The position numbers were made by a program, and so were the translations under genes. A stretch of DNA of 64,000 bases from Sulfurisoma sp963709555 (lineage in GTDB: Bacteria > Pseudomonadota > Gammaproteobacteria > Burkholderiales > Rhodocyclaceae), in contig CAVPWR010000005.1 of assembly GCA_963709555.1 (NCBI GenBank), forward strand, positions 330,541 through 394,540, read 5' to 3'. Of this stretch, positions 35,219 through 44,405 are shown piece after piece. The notes under the pieces were generated by a model, which did no database searches, was not told where the DNA came from, and saw only the letters and a list, made by a program, of their open reading frames with translations. The first letter of the stretch is position 1, and every line of letters starts with the position of its first letter.

Positions 35219-36361
35219 ATGAAACCCAGCATTCGCAGCAAACTCGAACAACTCGCCGCCCGCCTCGACGAGGTCGACGGCCTGCTGGCCGAAGAGACCG
35301 CGGCGCGCGACATGGACCGATTCCGCAAGCTCTCGCGCGAACGCGCCGAGGTCGAGCCTGTGGTGGCGCTCTACCGCCGCTTCCTGCAGGCCGAGGGCGA
35401 CTTGGCCGAGGCCGAGGGCTGGCTGACCGACCCCGAGATGAAGGCCATGGCGCAGGAGGAGATCGCCGCGGCGCAGGCCAGGCTGCCGGAAATCGAGCTG
35501 GAGTTGCAGAAGCTGCTGCTGCCGAAGGACCCCAACGACGACAAGAACATCTTCCTCGAGATCCGCGCCGGCACCGGTGGCGACGAATCGGCCCTGTTCG
35601 CCGGCGACCTCTTCCGCATGTATTCGCGCTACGCCGAACGCCAGCGCTGGAAAGTCGAGGTGGTGTCGCAAAACGAATCCGACCTCGGCGGCTACCGCGA
35701 GGTGATCTGCCGCGTCGAAGGGCAGGGCGCCTACTCGAAGCTCAAGTTCGAGTCGGGCGGCCATCGCGTCCAGCGCGTGCCGGCGACCGAGGCGCAGGGC
35801 CGCATCCACACCTCCGCCTGCACCGTGGCGGTGATGCCCGAGGCCGATGAACTCGTCGCGATCCAGATCAATCCCGCCGACCTGCGCATCGATACCTTCC
35901 GCGCCTCCGGCGCCGGCGGCCAGCACATCAACAAGACCGACTCGGCGGTGCGCATCACCCACATCCCCAGCGGCCTCGTCGTCGAGTGCCAGGACGACCG
36001 TTCGCAGCATCGCAACAAGGCCCAGGCCATGAGTGTGCTGGCGGCGCGCCTGGCCGACATGCAGGAGCGCGAGCAGGCGCAGAAGATCGCCTCGACCCGC
36101 AAGTCGCTGGTGGGCAGCGGCGATCGCTCCGAGCGCATCCGCACCTACAACTTCCCCCAGGGCCGCGTCACCGACCACCGCATCAACCTCACGCTCTACA
36201 AGCTGGCGATGGTGATGGAGGGCGACCTCGACGAGCTGATCGGCGCGCTCACCGCCGAGCATCAGGCGCGCTCGAAGTGCTGTGCCGCCGCTCCCAGCCT
36301 CCCCTCGCGGGGAGACCCGCAAGCTCGCTGCGACCGAAGGAAGTGCAAAGCCGCTCGATAA
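35219..36361 (+). CDS. prfA: Peptide chain release factor 1, with atypical tail
   Basis: Terminates translation at UAA and UAG. The 380-residue protein has the RF1 tripeptide PAT in RVPATEAQGRIHTS and the catalytic GGQ at 233-235 (GAGGQHINKTDSAVR). Most homologues end soon after LIGALTAEHQA at about 360 residues. Here a further ~25 residues rich in Ser, Arg, Cys and Lys are encoded by a REP-like sequence (36290-36360). The core is intact and the tail is probably tolerated. Confidence 0.94.
   Translation: MKPSIRSKLEQLAARLDEVDGLLAEETAARDMDRFRKLSRERAEVEPVVALYRRFLQAEGDLAEAEGWLTDPEMKAMAQEEIAAAQARLPEIELELQKLLLPKDPNDDKNIFLEIRAGTGGDESALFAGDLFRMYSRYAERQRWKVEVVSQNESDLGGYREVICRVEGQGAYSKLKFESGGHRVQRVPATEAQGRIHTSACTVAVMPEADELVAIQINPADLRIDTFRASGAGGQHINKTDSAVRITHIPSGLVVECQDDRSQHRNKAQAMSVLAARLADMQEREQAQKIASTRKSLVGSGDRSERIRTYNFPQGRVTDHRINLTLYKLAMVMEGDLDELIGALTAEHQARSKCCAAAPSLPSRGDPQARCDRRKCKAAR
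36290..36360. repeat. REP-like sequence forming the prfA tail
   Basis: Contains CCCCTCGCGGGGAGACCCGC and AAGCTCGCTGCGACCGAAGG, GC-rich palindromic parts like those at 19329-19437 and 55245-55318. It lies at the prfA-prmC junction and replaces the ordinary end of prfA. Confidence 0.5.
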
Positions 36362-36375
36362 ATGGGCGCGATTTC

Positions 36376-37215
36376 GTGAGGGCGGGCAATGGCTCGTCCA
36401 TCGCCGGCGCGCTGGCGGCGGCGCGACTATCCATCCCCATCGCCGAGGCGCGGCTGCTGCTGCGCCATGTGCTCGATGCCAACGCCGCCTGGCTGGAAGC
36501 GCACCGCGACGATCAGCTGCCGCGTAGCACGGCGGAAGCCTTCGCCGCCCTGGTCGAGCGCCGCGCCTGCGGCGAGCCGGTGGCCTACCTGCTCGGCTTC
36601 CGCGAGTTCTACGGCCGCGAGTTTTCGGTGACGCCCGACGTGCTGATCCCGCGGCCCGAGACCGAACTGCTGGTCGAGATCGGACAGAAAAAAGTCGGCG
36701 CTAGCGATACGGCAAGCCTGCTCGATTTGGGTACCGGCAGCGGTTGTGTCGCCATCACGCTGGCGTTGGAACTGCCGCAAGCACGGGTCGCCGCTGCCGA
36801 CATTTCCGTCGCGGCGCTGGCGGTCGCGCGCGCCAATGCGACGCTGCTCGGCGCCAATGTCAGCTTCATCGAGAGCGACTGGCTGGCCCGCTTCGGCGAC
36901 CGGCGCTTCGATGTCATCCTCTCCAATCCTCCCTATGTCGCCGCCGCCGACACCCACTTGACGGAGGGCGACCTGCGCTTCGAGCCGCTGTCCGCGCTGG
37001 CCTGTGGCGCCGATGGCCTGGATGCCATCCGCCGCATCGTTGCCGATGCATCACGCCACCTCGAAGCGGGCGGCTGGCTGCTGTTCGAACACGGTTACGA
37101 CCAAGCCGACGCCCTGCGCGAACTGCTCGCCGCTGCAGGTTTCACCGACATCGAGCAGCATCGCGACCTGGCCGGCATCGTTCGCGTATCGGGCGGGCGT
37201 TGGGCGGGTGCTTGA
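36376..37215 (+). CDS. prmC: Release factor N5-glutamine methyltransferase
   Basis: SAM-dependent enzyme that methylates the Gln of the GGQ motif of release factors; gene placement after prfA is classic. 279 residues from GTG 36376. SAM motif LLDLGTGSGCVAI and the catalytic NPPY in ILSNPPYVA are present. Between VEIG and LLDLG there is an insertion QKKVGASDTAS (about residues 104-114) encoded by a copy of the AAAAGTCGGCGCT repeat. Confidence 0.93.
   Translation: MRAGNGSSIAGALAAARLSIPIAEARLLLRHVLDANAAWLEAHRDDQLPRSTAEAFAALVERRACGEPVAYLLGFREFYGREFSVTPDVLIPRPETELLVEIGQKKVGASDTASLLDLGTGSGCVAITLALELPQARVAAADISVAALAVARANATLLGANVSFIESDWLARFGDRRFDVILSNPPYVAAADTHLTEGDLRFEPLSALACGADGLDAIRRIVADASRHLEAGGWLLFEHGYDQADALRELLAAAGFTDIEQHRDLAGIVRVSGGRWAGA
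36688..36717 (+). repeat. In-frame copy of the AAAAGTCGGCGCT repeat in prmC
   Basis: AAAAAAGTCGGCGCTAGCG followed by ATACGGCAAGC. It sits precisely between the N-terminal domain and the SAM motif of PrmC, adding roughly ten residues without breaking the frame. The inserted peptide resembles the SDTAS-containing insertion in DacB. Confidence 0.6.
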
Positions 37216-37279
37216 CGAATTATCAGGAAGCGCTAAACTAGTACCCGACAATTTCAATCAACTATTCGGAGCAACCCCG

Positions 37280-37603
37280 ATGGACGTCAAAGAGAAGATT
37301 CACCAGACCGTGACCGGCAATCCCGTGGTGCTGTTCATGAAAGGCACGCCGCAGTTCCCGCAGTGCGGCTTTTCGGCCAAGGCCGTGCAGATCCTCAAGG
37401 CCTGCGGCGTCGAAAAATTCGAAACCGTCAATGTGCTGACCGAGCCCGAGATCCGCGCCGGCATCAAGGACTACGCCAACTGGCCGACCATCCCGCAGCT
37501 GTTCGTCAACGGTGAATTCATCGGCGGCAGCGACATCATGATGGAGATGTACCAGGCCGGCGAATTGCAGCAGAAGCTCCAGGGCATCGCCAAGGCAGCC
37601 TAA
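37280..37603 (+). CDS. grxD: Monothiol glutaredoxin
   Basis: 107-residue cytosolic glutaredoxin of the CGFS class, with Cys29 in PQCGFSAKAV. KGTPQFP before it and WPTIPQLFVNGEFIGGSDI after it bind glutathione. Such proteins deliver Fe-S clusters. Its stop codon overlaps the end of the convergent fructosamine kinase gene. Confidence 0.96.
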   Translation: MDVKEKIHQTVTGNPVVLFMKGTPQFPQCGFSAKAVQILKACGVEKFETVNVLTEPEIRAGIKDYANWPTIPQLFVNGEFIGGSDIMMEMYQAGELQQKLQGIAKAA

Positions 37604-38372
37604 CCCCGCAGGTCCGCCAGCAGCCTGCGCGATCATCCGCTTGGCCTGGCCGAGGTAGCCGGCGCCGAAGAGGTTGTAGTGGTTGAGGACGTGGTAGAGG
37701 TTGTAGAGCGTCTTGCGCGTCTCGTAGCCTTCTGCCAGCGGCCACGCCTCGCGGTAGGCGGCCTGGAAGGAATCGGGAAAGCCGCCGAACAGTTCCGACA
37801 TGGCCAGGTCCGCTTCGCGGTCGCCGTAATAGCAGGCAGGATCGAAGATCACTGGGGTGCCGTCGGTCAGCATCCCGGCGTTGCCGCCCCAGAGGTCGCC
37901 GTGCAGCAGGCTGGGCGCGGGGTGGCCGGCGACGAAGAAGGCTGCGACCTTCTCCGTCAGTTCCTCGCCGTCCTGCATTGTCAGGCGGTCCATGCCTTTG
38001 CCGCGGGCCAGCATCAATTGCGGCCGTAGCCGCCGCTCGGCGAAAAAGCGTGGCCAGCTGTCCATCCAGCCGTTCGCCTGCGGGCCGAGGCCGATGAAAT
38101 TGTCGGTCGGCCAGCCGTAGCGGTCGCCCGTGTGCCGGTGCAGGGCGGCCAGCTGCCTGCCCAGCGTTGCGCCGGCGGCGCGGTCGAGCGGGCGCAGTTC
38201 GAGGTATTCGAGTTCGAGGAAGGGCTGGCCGTTGGCGACGCCGACGGAGCCTGCTTGCGGCACGCGCACGCTGCCGCTTGCGCGCAGCGCGGCGAGACCG
38301 GCGCTTTCGGCTTCGAGGCGCGGCAGCGCTGCTGCGGTCTTGGTGTGGATGCGTTCGATGATGCGCCCCGAA
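37600..38372 (-). pseudogene. Fructosamine kinase family gene, 5' truncated and frameshifted
   Basis: Encodes most of a fructosamine-3-kinase-like protein: LRPLDRAAGATLGRQLAALH, the catalytic LLHGDLWGGNAG and VIFDPACYYGDREADLAM. An extra G near 37626 disrupts the end; correction gives MIAQLLADLRG and a stop at 37600. At the 5' end the frame runs into a REP-like sequence (38363-38394) with no ATG or GTG, and the usual ~35 N-terminal residues with the ATP loop are missing. The 3' shift is likely error, but the 5' loss looks real. Confidence 0.65.
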
Positions 38373-38394
38373 GGAAGTCCCCTTGCGGGACGGC
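38363..38394. repeat. REP-like repeat at the broken fructosamine kinase 5' end
   Basis: GCGCCCCGAAGG, AAGTCCCCTTGCGGGAC. Same two blocks as at 23563-23636. It fills the space between the truncated kinase-like gene and the stop codon of the next Ser/Thr kinase gene. Confidence 0.55.
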
Positions 38395-39714
38395 TTAGTT
38401 CGAGGCGAGCCGCGAATTGGCGAGAGAGAGGCGCGCGGCCATCACCTGCAGGAAGGACTGGTAGAAGTGCATGCGCGTGGCGTCGGAGGCGTGGCGCAGC
38501 GCCTGGCCGGCGATGGAGACGACGCGCGCGGTGGTCTGGGCAACGACATCGGCGCCGCGCACGTGATGGCCGCCGCCGACCACGGCCATTTCGCCGAAGA
38601 CCTCGCCCGGAGAGAGCACGTTCAGCGTGCGGCCCTTCTTCACCACCCGCAGCTCGCCCTCGAGCAGGAAGCAGAAGGAATCGCCGTGCTCGCCGTCCTT
38701 CATCACCAGTGTCTCGGGGGTGACCTCGTCCCAGCGCGAGAAGCGCACGACTTCCCAGATCTCGACGTCGGAGAAATCGTGGAAGAAGTCGATGGCGCGC
38801 AGCGATTCGAACTTCTCGGAATCGGGGAACATGCTCTGGCGCGAGGCGATCTGCTGGTTGCGGAAGGCCTGCGCCAGGTCGTGGGCGAACTCTTCCCAGT
38901 TGGCATAGCGGGCGTCGAGCTCCTTCTGCATGGCGCGGGCGACAATGGCGTCGAGGCTGGGCGGCAGGTCGGCGCGGAAGGTCGAGGGCGGCGGCGCGTC
39001 GGAATTGCAGATCGCGTAGATCATGCCGAAGTTGTTGTTGGCGTTGAAGGGCAGGCGGCCGGTGAGCAGCTGGTACATCACCACGCCGAGCGAGTAGATG
39101 TCGGTCTGGTGGGTGAGCGGCATTTCGCGCACCTGCTGCGGCGACATGTAGGCCGGCGAGCCGACGCCGGAAACCTGGGTCCGCGTCTCGTCGCCCGCGC
39201 TCTGGATTGCCGCGCCGAAGTCGGAAATCTTGATGTCGCCGCTGCCACCGGCGCCGGTGTCGGCGGCCGCCAGCAGGATGTTGGCCGGCTTGATGTCGCG
39301 ATGGGTGATGCCCATGCGGAAGGCGTAATCGAGGGCGCGGGTGCACTTGAAAATGATCTCGACCAGGCGCTCGACCGGCAGCAGGTTGTCGGCGCGGCAG
39401 AACTGCTCGAGCGTGCCGCCGGGCACGTATTCCATCACGATGTAGTTCTGCTCGTCGCTGCCCTCGCCGGCCATCACGGCGTCGAAGATCTGCACGATGT
39501 GCGGATGTAACAGCTTGCCGGCGAGCGAGGCCTCGTTGATCAGCAAATGGCGGTAGATCTTGCCCTTCTCGCGGTCCTTGAGCACTTCGGGAAAGATGAC
39601 CTTGACCGCCACCTCGCGGTTGGCGAAGGAGTCGTAGCCGAGGTAGACCGTCGAAGTCGCGCCCTCGCCGAGTTTTCCGCGAATTTCGTATTTGCCGACG
39701 CGTTCGATGCTCAT
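38395..39714 (-). CDS. Ser/Thr protein kinase with C-terminal cyclic-nucleotide-binding-like domain (1)
   Basis: A soluble Hanks-type kinase of 439 residues. Gly loop KLGEGATSTVY, Lys38 in VAVKVI, catalytic HRDIKPANILL, DFG in ISDFGAA and the APE-region equivalent GSPAYMSPQQV are all present, so it should be active. The C-terminal ~130 residues form a CRP-like effector-binding domain (DGEHGDSFCFLLEGELRVV, LSPGEVFGEMAVV) without a DNA-binding domain. It is the downstream gene of a tandem pair of similar kinases; nothing in the window shows the substrate. Confidence 0.9.
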   Translation of the reverse strand: MSIERVGKYEIRGKLGEGATSTVYLGYDSFANREVAVKVIFPEVLKDREKGKIYRHLLINEASLAGKLLHPHIVQIFDAVMAGEGSDEQNYIVMEYVPGGTLEQFCRADNLLPVERLVEIIFKCTRALDYAFRMGITHRDIKPANILLAAADTGAGGSGDIKISDFGAAIQSAGDETRTQVSGVGSPAYMSPQQVREMPLTHQTDIYSLGVVMYQLLTGRLPFNANNNFGMIYAICNSDAPPPSTFRADLPPSLDAIVARAMQKELDARYANWEEFAHDLAQAFRNQQIASRQSMFPDSEKFESLRAIDFFHDFSDVEIWEVVRFSRWDEVTPETLVMKDGEHGDSFCFLLEGELRVVKKGRTLNVLSPGEVFGEMAVVGGGHHVRGADVVAQTTARVVSIAGQALRHASDATRMHFYQSFLQVMAARLSLANSRLASN

Positions 39715-39721
39715 GTGTCGG

Positions 39722-41006
39722 TCACAGGGCCAGAGACGTCAGCCGGGTATTGGCCAGGTCGAGGCGGTCGACCAGGATGCGCAGGAAGGCGCGGTCGAAC
39801 TGGTGGCGCGTGTTCTGCGTCGCTTTCGCCAGGGCCTCGGTGCCGACGACGATGACCAGGCCCTCGCCCATCGCGGTGACGTCGGCCATGCGCGCGCCGC
39901 GTTCGGGGCTGAGGTAGGCCATCTCGCCGAAGCAGTCGCCGGGGGAAAGCACGTTGAGCAGCTTGTTCTGCTTGGTGACCTTGACCTCGCCCTCGGCCAG
40001 CACGCAGAAATGATCGCCGCGCTCGCCCTCGCGCATCAGCACGTCACCCTGGTGCAGCCGTCGCCATTGCGACAGGTGCAGCACTTCCCATATCTCGACG
40101 TCGGGAAAGTCGCGGAAGAAGGACAGGCCGCGCAGCAGGTTGAACTTGTCCGAATCGCCGACGCGCGCCTCGCGCATTTCCGCCATGTTTTCGCTGCGGA
40201 AGACTTCGGCCAGTTCGAAGGAAAAGGCGTCCCACGTCGGGTAGCGCTTGTCCAGTTCCTTTTCCAGCGCCTTCATGACGATGGCGTCGAGACAGGCGGG
40301 CAGGTCCGGGCGCTGCTGCGACGGCGGAATCGGGTCGCCGTGGGTGATCTGGTAGACCAGGCTGAAGTTGTTGGTGCCGCCGAAGGGCAGGTGGCCGGTC
40401 AGCAGTTGGTAGAACACCACGCCGAGCGAAAAGATGTCGCTCTGGTGGTTGAGCGGGATGCTCCATCACCTGCTGCGGCGACATGTAGGCCGGGGAGCCG
40501 ATGCCGGAAACCTGCGTCTGGTCGCTGGAAACCGTAAGAGCCGCGCCGAAGTCCGAAATCTTTACGTCGGTGCCCCCGGCATGAAGGATGTTGGCCGGCT
40601 TGAGATCGCGGTGGATGACGCCGAGGCGATGGGCGAAGTCGAGCGCGCGCGAGCACTTGAAGATCATCTCCACCACGTCCGGCACCGGCAGCAGCGTCTC
40701 CGGCTTGGTGTGGGACTCGAGCGTACCGCCCGCCACATATTCCATGACGATGTAGCTGGGGTCGGAGTCGGCGACGGCGTCGAAAATCTGCACGATGTGC
40801 GGATGCACCAGCTTGCCGGCGAGCGAGGCCTCGGTGATGAAAAGCTTCTTGGAAATTTTGCCGCCTTCCCCGTCGGAAAAGACGGAGGCGCGCACCGCCT
40901 TGATCGCCACGTCGCGCCCGGTGAAGGGATCGTGGCCGAGAAACACCGTCGCCGTGGCGCCTTCGCCGATCTTCTTGATGATTTCGTATTTTCCGAGGCG
41001 TTCCAT
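39722..41006 (-). CDS. Ser/Thr protein kinase with cyclic-nucleotide-binding-like domain (2), one frameshift as sequenced
   Basis: Paralogue of the next gene with the same architecture. Kinase motifs KIGEGATATVF, VAIKAV, HRDLKPANIL, ISDFGAA are intact. The effector domain has EGERGDHFCVLAEGEVKV and LSPGDCFGEMAYL. Near 40458 one extra base separates PQQVMEHP from LNHQSDIFSLGVVFYQLLTG; correcting it gives ~427 residues ending at 39722. ATG 41006 shares a base with the argH stop. Probably duplicated from the same ancestor as kinase 1; both may form a cascade. Confidence 0.87.
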
Positions 41007-42385
41007 CACAGCGTTGCCCTGAGCCGGGCAATCGCGGCCCGGACCTGCACCGGAGCGGTGCCGCCGATGTGGTTGCGCGCGGCGAGCGAGCCCTCGACGG
41101 TCAGAACGGCGAAAACATCCTCACCGATCAGTGGCGAAAACGCCTGCAGCTCGGCTAACGACAAGTCGGCCAGATCGCAGCCGCGCTTTTCCGCCGCCTG
41201 CACCGCGCGCGCCACCGCCTCGTGGGCGTCGCGGAAGGGCAGGCCCTTCTTCACCAGGTAGTCGGCGAGGTCGGTGGCGGTGGCGTAGCCCTGCTTCAAC
41301 GCGGCGCGCATTGCCTCGGGCTTGACCTTGATCCCCGGCACCATCTCGGCGAAGACGCGCAGGGTGTCGATCAGGGTGTCCGCCGTGTCGAACAGCGGCT
41401 CCTTGTCCTCCTGGTTGTCCTTGTTGTAGGCCAGCGGCTGGCCCTTCATCAGCGTCAGCAGACCCATCAGGTGGCCGAAGACGCGGCCGCTCTTGCCGCG
41501 CGCCAGTTCCGGTACGTCCGGGTTCTTCTTCTGCGGCATGATCGACGAGCCGGTGGTGAAGCGGTCGGCGAGGTCGATGAAGCCGACGCGCGGGCTCATC
41601 CAGAGGATCAGTTCCTCCGACAGCCGCGACAGGTGCACCATGACCAGCGCGGCGGCGGCGGTGAATTCGATGGCGAAGTCGCGGTCAGACACCGCGTCGA
41701 GCGAGTTCTCGCACACCGCCTCGAAGCCGAGCTGCTTCGCCACGAACTCGCGATCGATCGGAAAAGTGGTGCCGGCCAGCGCGGCGGCACCCAGCGGCAG
41801 GCGGTTCGTGCGGCGGCGCACGTCCTGCATGCGCTCGCGGTCGCGCCGCATCATCTCGACGTAGGCCAGCAGGTGGTGGCCGAAGGTGATCGGCTGCGCC
41901 ACCTGCAGGTGGGTGAAGCCGGGCAGCGGCGTTGCGGCGTGCTGTTCGGCCGTGTCGATCAGGGCGCGGATGAAATCGGCGAGCAGGCCGTCGATGGCGT
42001 CGATGGTGTCGCGCAGCCACAGGCGGATGTCGGTGGCGACCTGGTCGTTGCGCGAGCGGCCGGTGTGCAGGCGCTTGCCGGCGTCGCCGACCAGCGCAGT
42101 CAGGCGCTTCTCGATGTTGAGATGCACGTCCTCGTCGTCGAGGTTCCAGGTGAACTCGCCACGCTCGATTTCGCCCTGTATCTGCGCCATGCCGCGCTCG
42201 ATGGCGGCTAGGTCCTGGGCGGCGATGATGCCCTGCTGCGCCAGCATCCTGGCGTGGGCGAGCGAGCCGCGAATGTCTTGCGGTGCCATGCGGCGATCGA
42301 AGAACACCGAGGCCGTGTAGCGCTTGACCAGTTCGGAAACCGGTTCGCTGAAGCGGCCCGACCAGGTGCCTGCTGTGTCTGTCAT
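41006..42385 (-). CDS. argH: Argininosuccinate lyase
   Basis: Last step of arginine synthesis, splitting argininosuccinate. 459 residues. Superfamily signature GSSIMPQKKNPDVPELARGKSGR with the catalytic Ser is intact, as are TGRSRNDQVATD and PGFTHLQVAQP. Start ATG 42385 (MTDTAGTWSGRFSEPV) fits the family. Longer upstream reading enters the divergent sensor gene. Divergent from algZ-like gene by 52 bases. Confidence 0.96.
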   Translation of the reverse strand: MTDTAGTWSGRFSEPVSELVKRYTASVFFDRRMAPQDIRGSLAHARMLAQQGIIAAQDLAAIERGMAQIQGEIERGEFTWNLDDEDVHLNIEKRLTALVGDAGKRLHTGRSRNDQVATDIRLWLRDTIDAIDGLLADFIRALIDTAEQHAATPLPGFTHLQVAQPITFGHHLLAYVEMMRRDRERMQDVRRRTNRLPLGAAALAGTTFPIDREFVAKQLGFEAVCENSLDAVSDRDFAIEFTAAAALVMVHLSRLSEELILWMSPRVGFIDLADRFTTGSSIMPQKKNPDVPELARGKSGRVFGHLMGLLTLMKGQPLAYNKDNQEDKEPLFDTADTLIDTLRVFAEMVPGIKVKPEAMRAALKQGYATATDLADYLVKKGLPFRDAHEAVARAVQAAEKRGCDLADLSLAELQAFSPLIGEDVFAVLTVEGSLAARNHIGGTAPVQVRAAIARLRATL

Positions 42386-42437
42386 AATAAAATTCTGAAA
42401 ATTCAGAGAGTTTGTGAGGCTCGGTGAGCCATATTCC

Positions 42438-43436
42438 ATGAGCGAAAGTATACGGGAAAACGCGCCGGAACCCCGTCTGCCGGACTGCTGCAACCTCGGT
42501 GTCTGGCTGCGGGTGTTGCTGGCGGTCAACCTCGGCGGGCTGGTCGCGGCCTTCGCCCGTGCCCCCGCCAGCGGCATGTTGGGTGAATTCGTCGAGTCGG
42601 CGGCGCTGCTCGAACCGGTGGCGCTGGCCAGCCTGCTGGCGCTTTGCAGCGCACGGCGCGTGCTGGAACGCCTCGATCATGCGGCCGCCGTTGTCCTGGT
42701 GTTTGGCATCGTGCTGGCCCTTACGGCCCTCTTCCACACCCTGTTCATGGCGCTGGGCGATGGCGTGCTGTGGCGCGCCCTGCTGTGGGCGGCGCTGGCG
42801 ACGCTGCTGCTGCTCGGCTACTTCGACCTGCGCGCCCGCGCGCAGTCGCCGGCATTGGCGGAGGCGCGGCTGCTGGCCCTGACCGCCCGCATCCGACCGC
42901 ACTTCCTGTTCAACTCCATCAATGCGGTGCTCGGCGTCCTGCGCAGCGACCCGCGCCGCGCCGAGCGCGCGCTGGAGGAAATGGCTGACCTGTTCCGCGC
43001 GCTGATGCGCGACAACCGCGACCTGGTGCCGCTGTCCGACGAACTGGCGCTGGCGCGACAATACCTCGACCTGGAAAAGCTGCGCCTCGGCGATCGCCTG
43101 CAGGTGCGCTGGGAGATAGACTCCTGCCCGGTCGATGCGCTGGTGCCGCCGCTGATGCTGCAGCCGCTGCTCGAGAACGCGGTCTACCATGGCATCGAGC
43201 CGGCCGAGCAGCCGGGCGAACTGCTGGTGCGCATGACCGGCGACCGCCAGCGCCTGATCATCGAATTGTCCAATCCCGTGGTGACGGGCGGCGATCACCA
43301 CAAGGGCAATCACATGGCGCTCGCCAACATCCGCGAGCGGCTGATGCTGTTCTACGACCTCGAGGCGCGGCTGGAAATCGCCGAACGCGCGGGCCGCTAC
43401 ATCGTGCATATCATCCTTCCTAACCGCAAGCCATGA
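42438..43436 (+). CDS. AlgZ/LytS-like sensor histidine kinase
   Basis: Membrane sensor of the His_kinase/LytS class, 332 residues. Four N-terminal helices (about 20-140) precede the phospho-acceptor motif RIRPHFLFNSINAVLGV. The ATPase part includes LQPLLENAVYHGIEP and ALANIRERLMLFY. Its stop overlaps the start of the LytTR regulator gene (ATGA), giving an AlgZ/AlgR-type pair beside argH, the order seen in pseudomonads. GTG 42414 is an alternative start. Confidence 0.88.
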   Translation: MSESIRENAPEPRLPDCCNLGVWLRVLLAVNLGGLVAAFARAPASGMLGEFVESAALLEPVALASLLALCSARRVLERLDHAAAVVLVFGIVLALTALFHTLFMALGDGVLWRALLWAALATLLLLGYFDLRARAQSPALAEARLLALTARIRPHFLFNSINAVLGVLRSDPRRAERALEEMADLFRALMRDNRDLVPLSDELALARQYLDLEKLRLGDRLQVRWEIDSCPVDALVPPLMLQPLLENAVYHGIEPAEQPGELLVRMTGDRQRLIIELSNPVVTGGDHHKGNHMALANIRERLMLFYDLEARLEIAERAGRYIVHIILPNRKP

Positions 43437-44221
43437 AGCCCCTGCGCCTCCTGATCGTCGACGACGAAGCCCCCGCCCGCGCCCGCCTGCGCGACCTGCT
43501 CGACGACATCGCGGCCGAGCTGCCGACCGCGGTGGTGGCCGAGGCCGGCGACGGCATCGCGGCGCTCGAGTGCATCGAGGACATCGAGCCTGGCGGCATC
43601 GACATTGCTCTGATCGACATCCGCATGCCGCGCATGGACGGCATCGAGCTGGCGCAACACCTGGCCCGCCTCGCGCCGCCGCCGGCGGTGATCTTTGCCA
43701 CGGCCTACGACCAGTACGCCGTCAAGGCCTTCGAGCTCAATGCCATCGATTACCTGCTGAAGCCGGTGCGCGCCGAGCGCCTCGCCGCCGCGCTGCAAAA
43801 AGCCCGTTCCGTGCCGCTGCCGGCCGCGGCACTGCGCCAGCTGGCGCCGCAGGGGCGCCGCCACCTGCGCTGCCCCGAGCGCGGCCGCGTGCTGCTGGTG
43901 CCGGTGGTCGAGGTGCTCTACTTCAAGGCCGAGCAGAAGTACGTGACCGCGCGCACCGCCGCCCGCGAATACCTGCTCGAAGAATCGCTGACGCAACTGG
44001 AACAGGAGTTCGCCGCGCGCTTCGTCCGCATCCACCGCAACTGCCTGGTCGCGCGCGACGCGGTGGCCGGCTACGCCCGCGAGCCGGCTGGCCAGTCTGT
44101 TGCGGAGGCAGAGGGCGATGCCGCCGAGCTGCATTGGGTGCTGGAGCTCAAGGGCGTGCCCGAACACCTGCCGGTCAGCCGCCGGCAGTGGGCGCAGGTC
44201 AAGGCGCTGCTGGATATCTGA
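43433..44221 (+). CDS. AlgR-like LytTR response regulator
   Basis: 262-residue regulator. Receiver acid pocket VDDE at 9-12, phospho-acceptor Asp62 in LIDIRMPRMDG, and YLLKPV for the conserved Lys. The C-terminal LytTR DNA-binding domain has VLYFKAEQKYV, LEESLTQLEQEF and FVRIHRNCLVARDAV. In pseudomonads AlgR controls alginate and pili; target genes here are unknown. Confidence 0.9.
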   Translation: MKPLRLLIVDDEAPARARLRDLLDDIAAELPTAVVAEAGDGIAALECIEDIEPGGIDIALIDIRMPRMDGIELAQHLARLAPPPAVIFATAYDQYAVKAFELNAIDYLLKPVRAERLAAALQKARSVPLPAAALRQLAPQGRRHLRCPERGRVLLVPVVEVLYFKAEQKYVTARTAAREYLLEESLTQLEQEFAARFVRIHRNCLVARDAVAGYAREPAGQSVAEAEGDAAELHWVLELKGVPEHLPVSRRQWAQVKALLDI

Positions 44222-44247
44222 TGCCGCTGCTCTCGGGTACTCCGGCC

Positions 44248-44392
44248 GCCGTCCCGCCATCCGCTACGGCGAGGATCCGCAGCGGCGAGGAGAGCGTACT
44301 TTGCTCGACCGCCCTGCTGCGCAGGAGCTTCATCAGAGCGTTTCGTGCTCGACCGCCTTGTAGCGCAGTTGTTTCATCAGCGCCGACTTTTT
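44248..44392 (-). repeat. Two fused partial copies of the long AAAAGTCGGCGCT repeat
   Basis: Relative to the copy at 49078-49162, the first part (44248-44340) matches from CCGTCCCGCCATCCGC through GCTTCATCAG, with a 16-base insertion. The second (44341-44392) matches from TGCTCGACCGCC through CAGCGCCGACTTTTT. They sit in the 184-base gap between the AlgR-like gene and the ECF sigma gene, exactly where the bufferin operon promoter should lie. Confidence 0.75.
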
Positions 44393-44405
44393 CCTGCGAT
44401 AGAAC

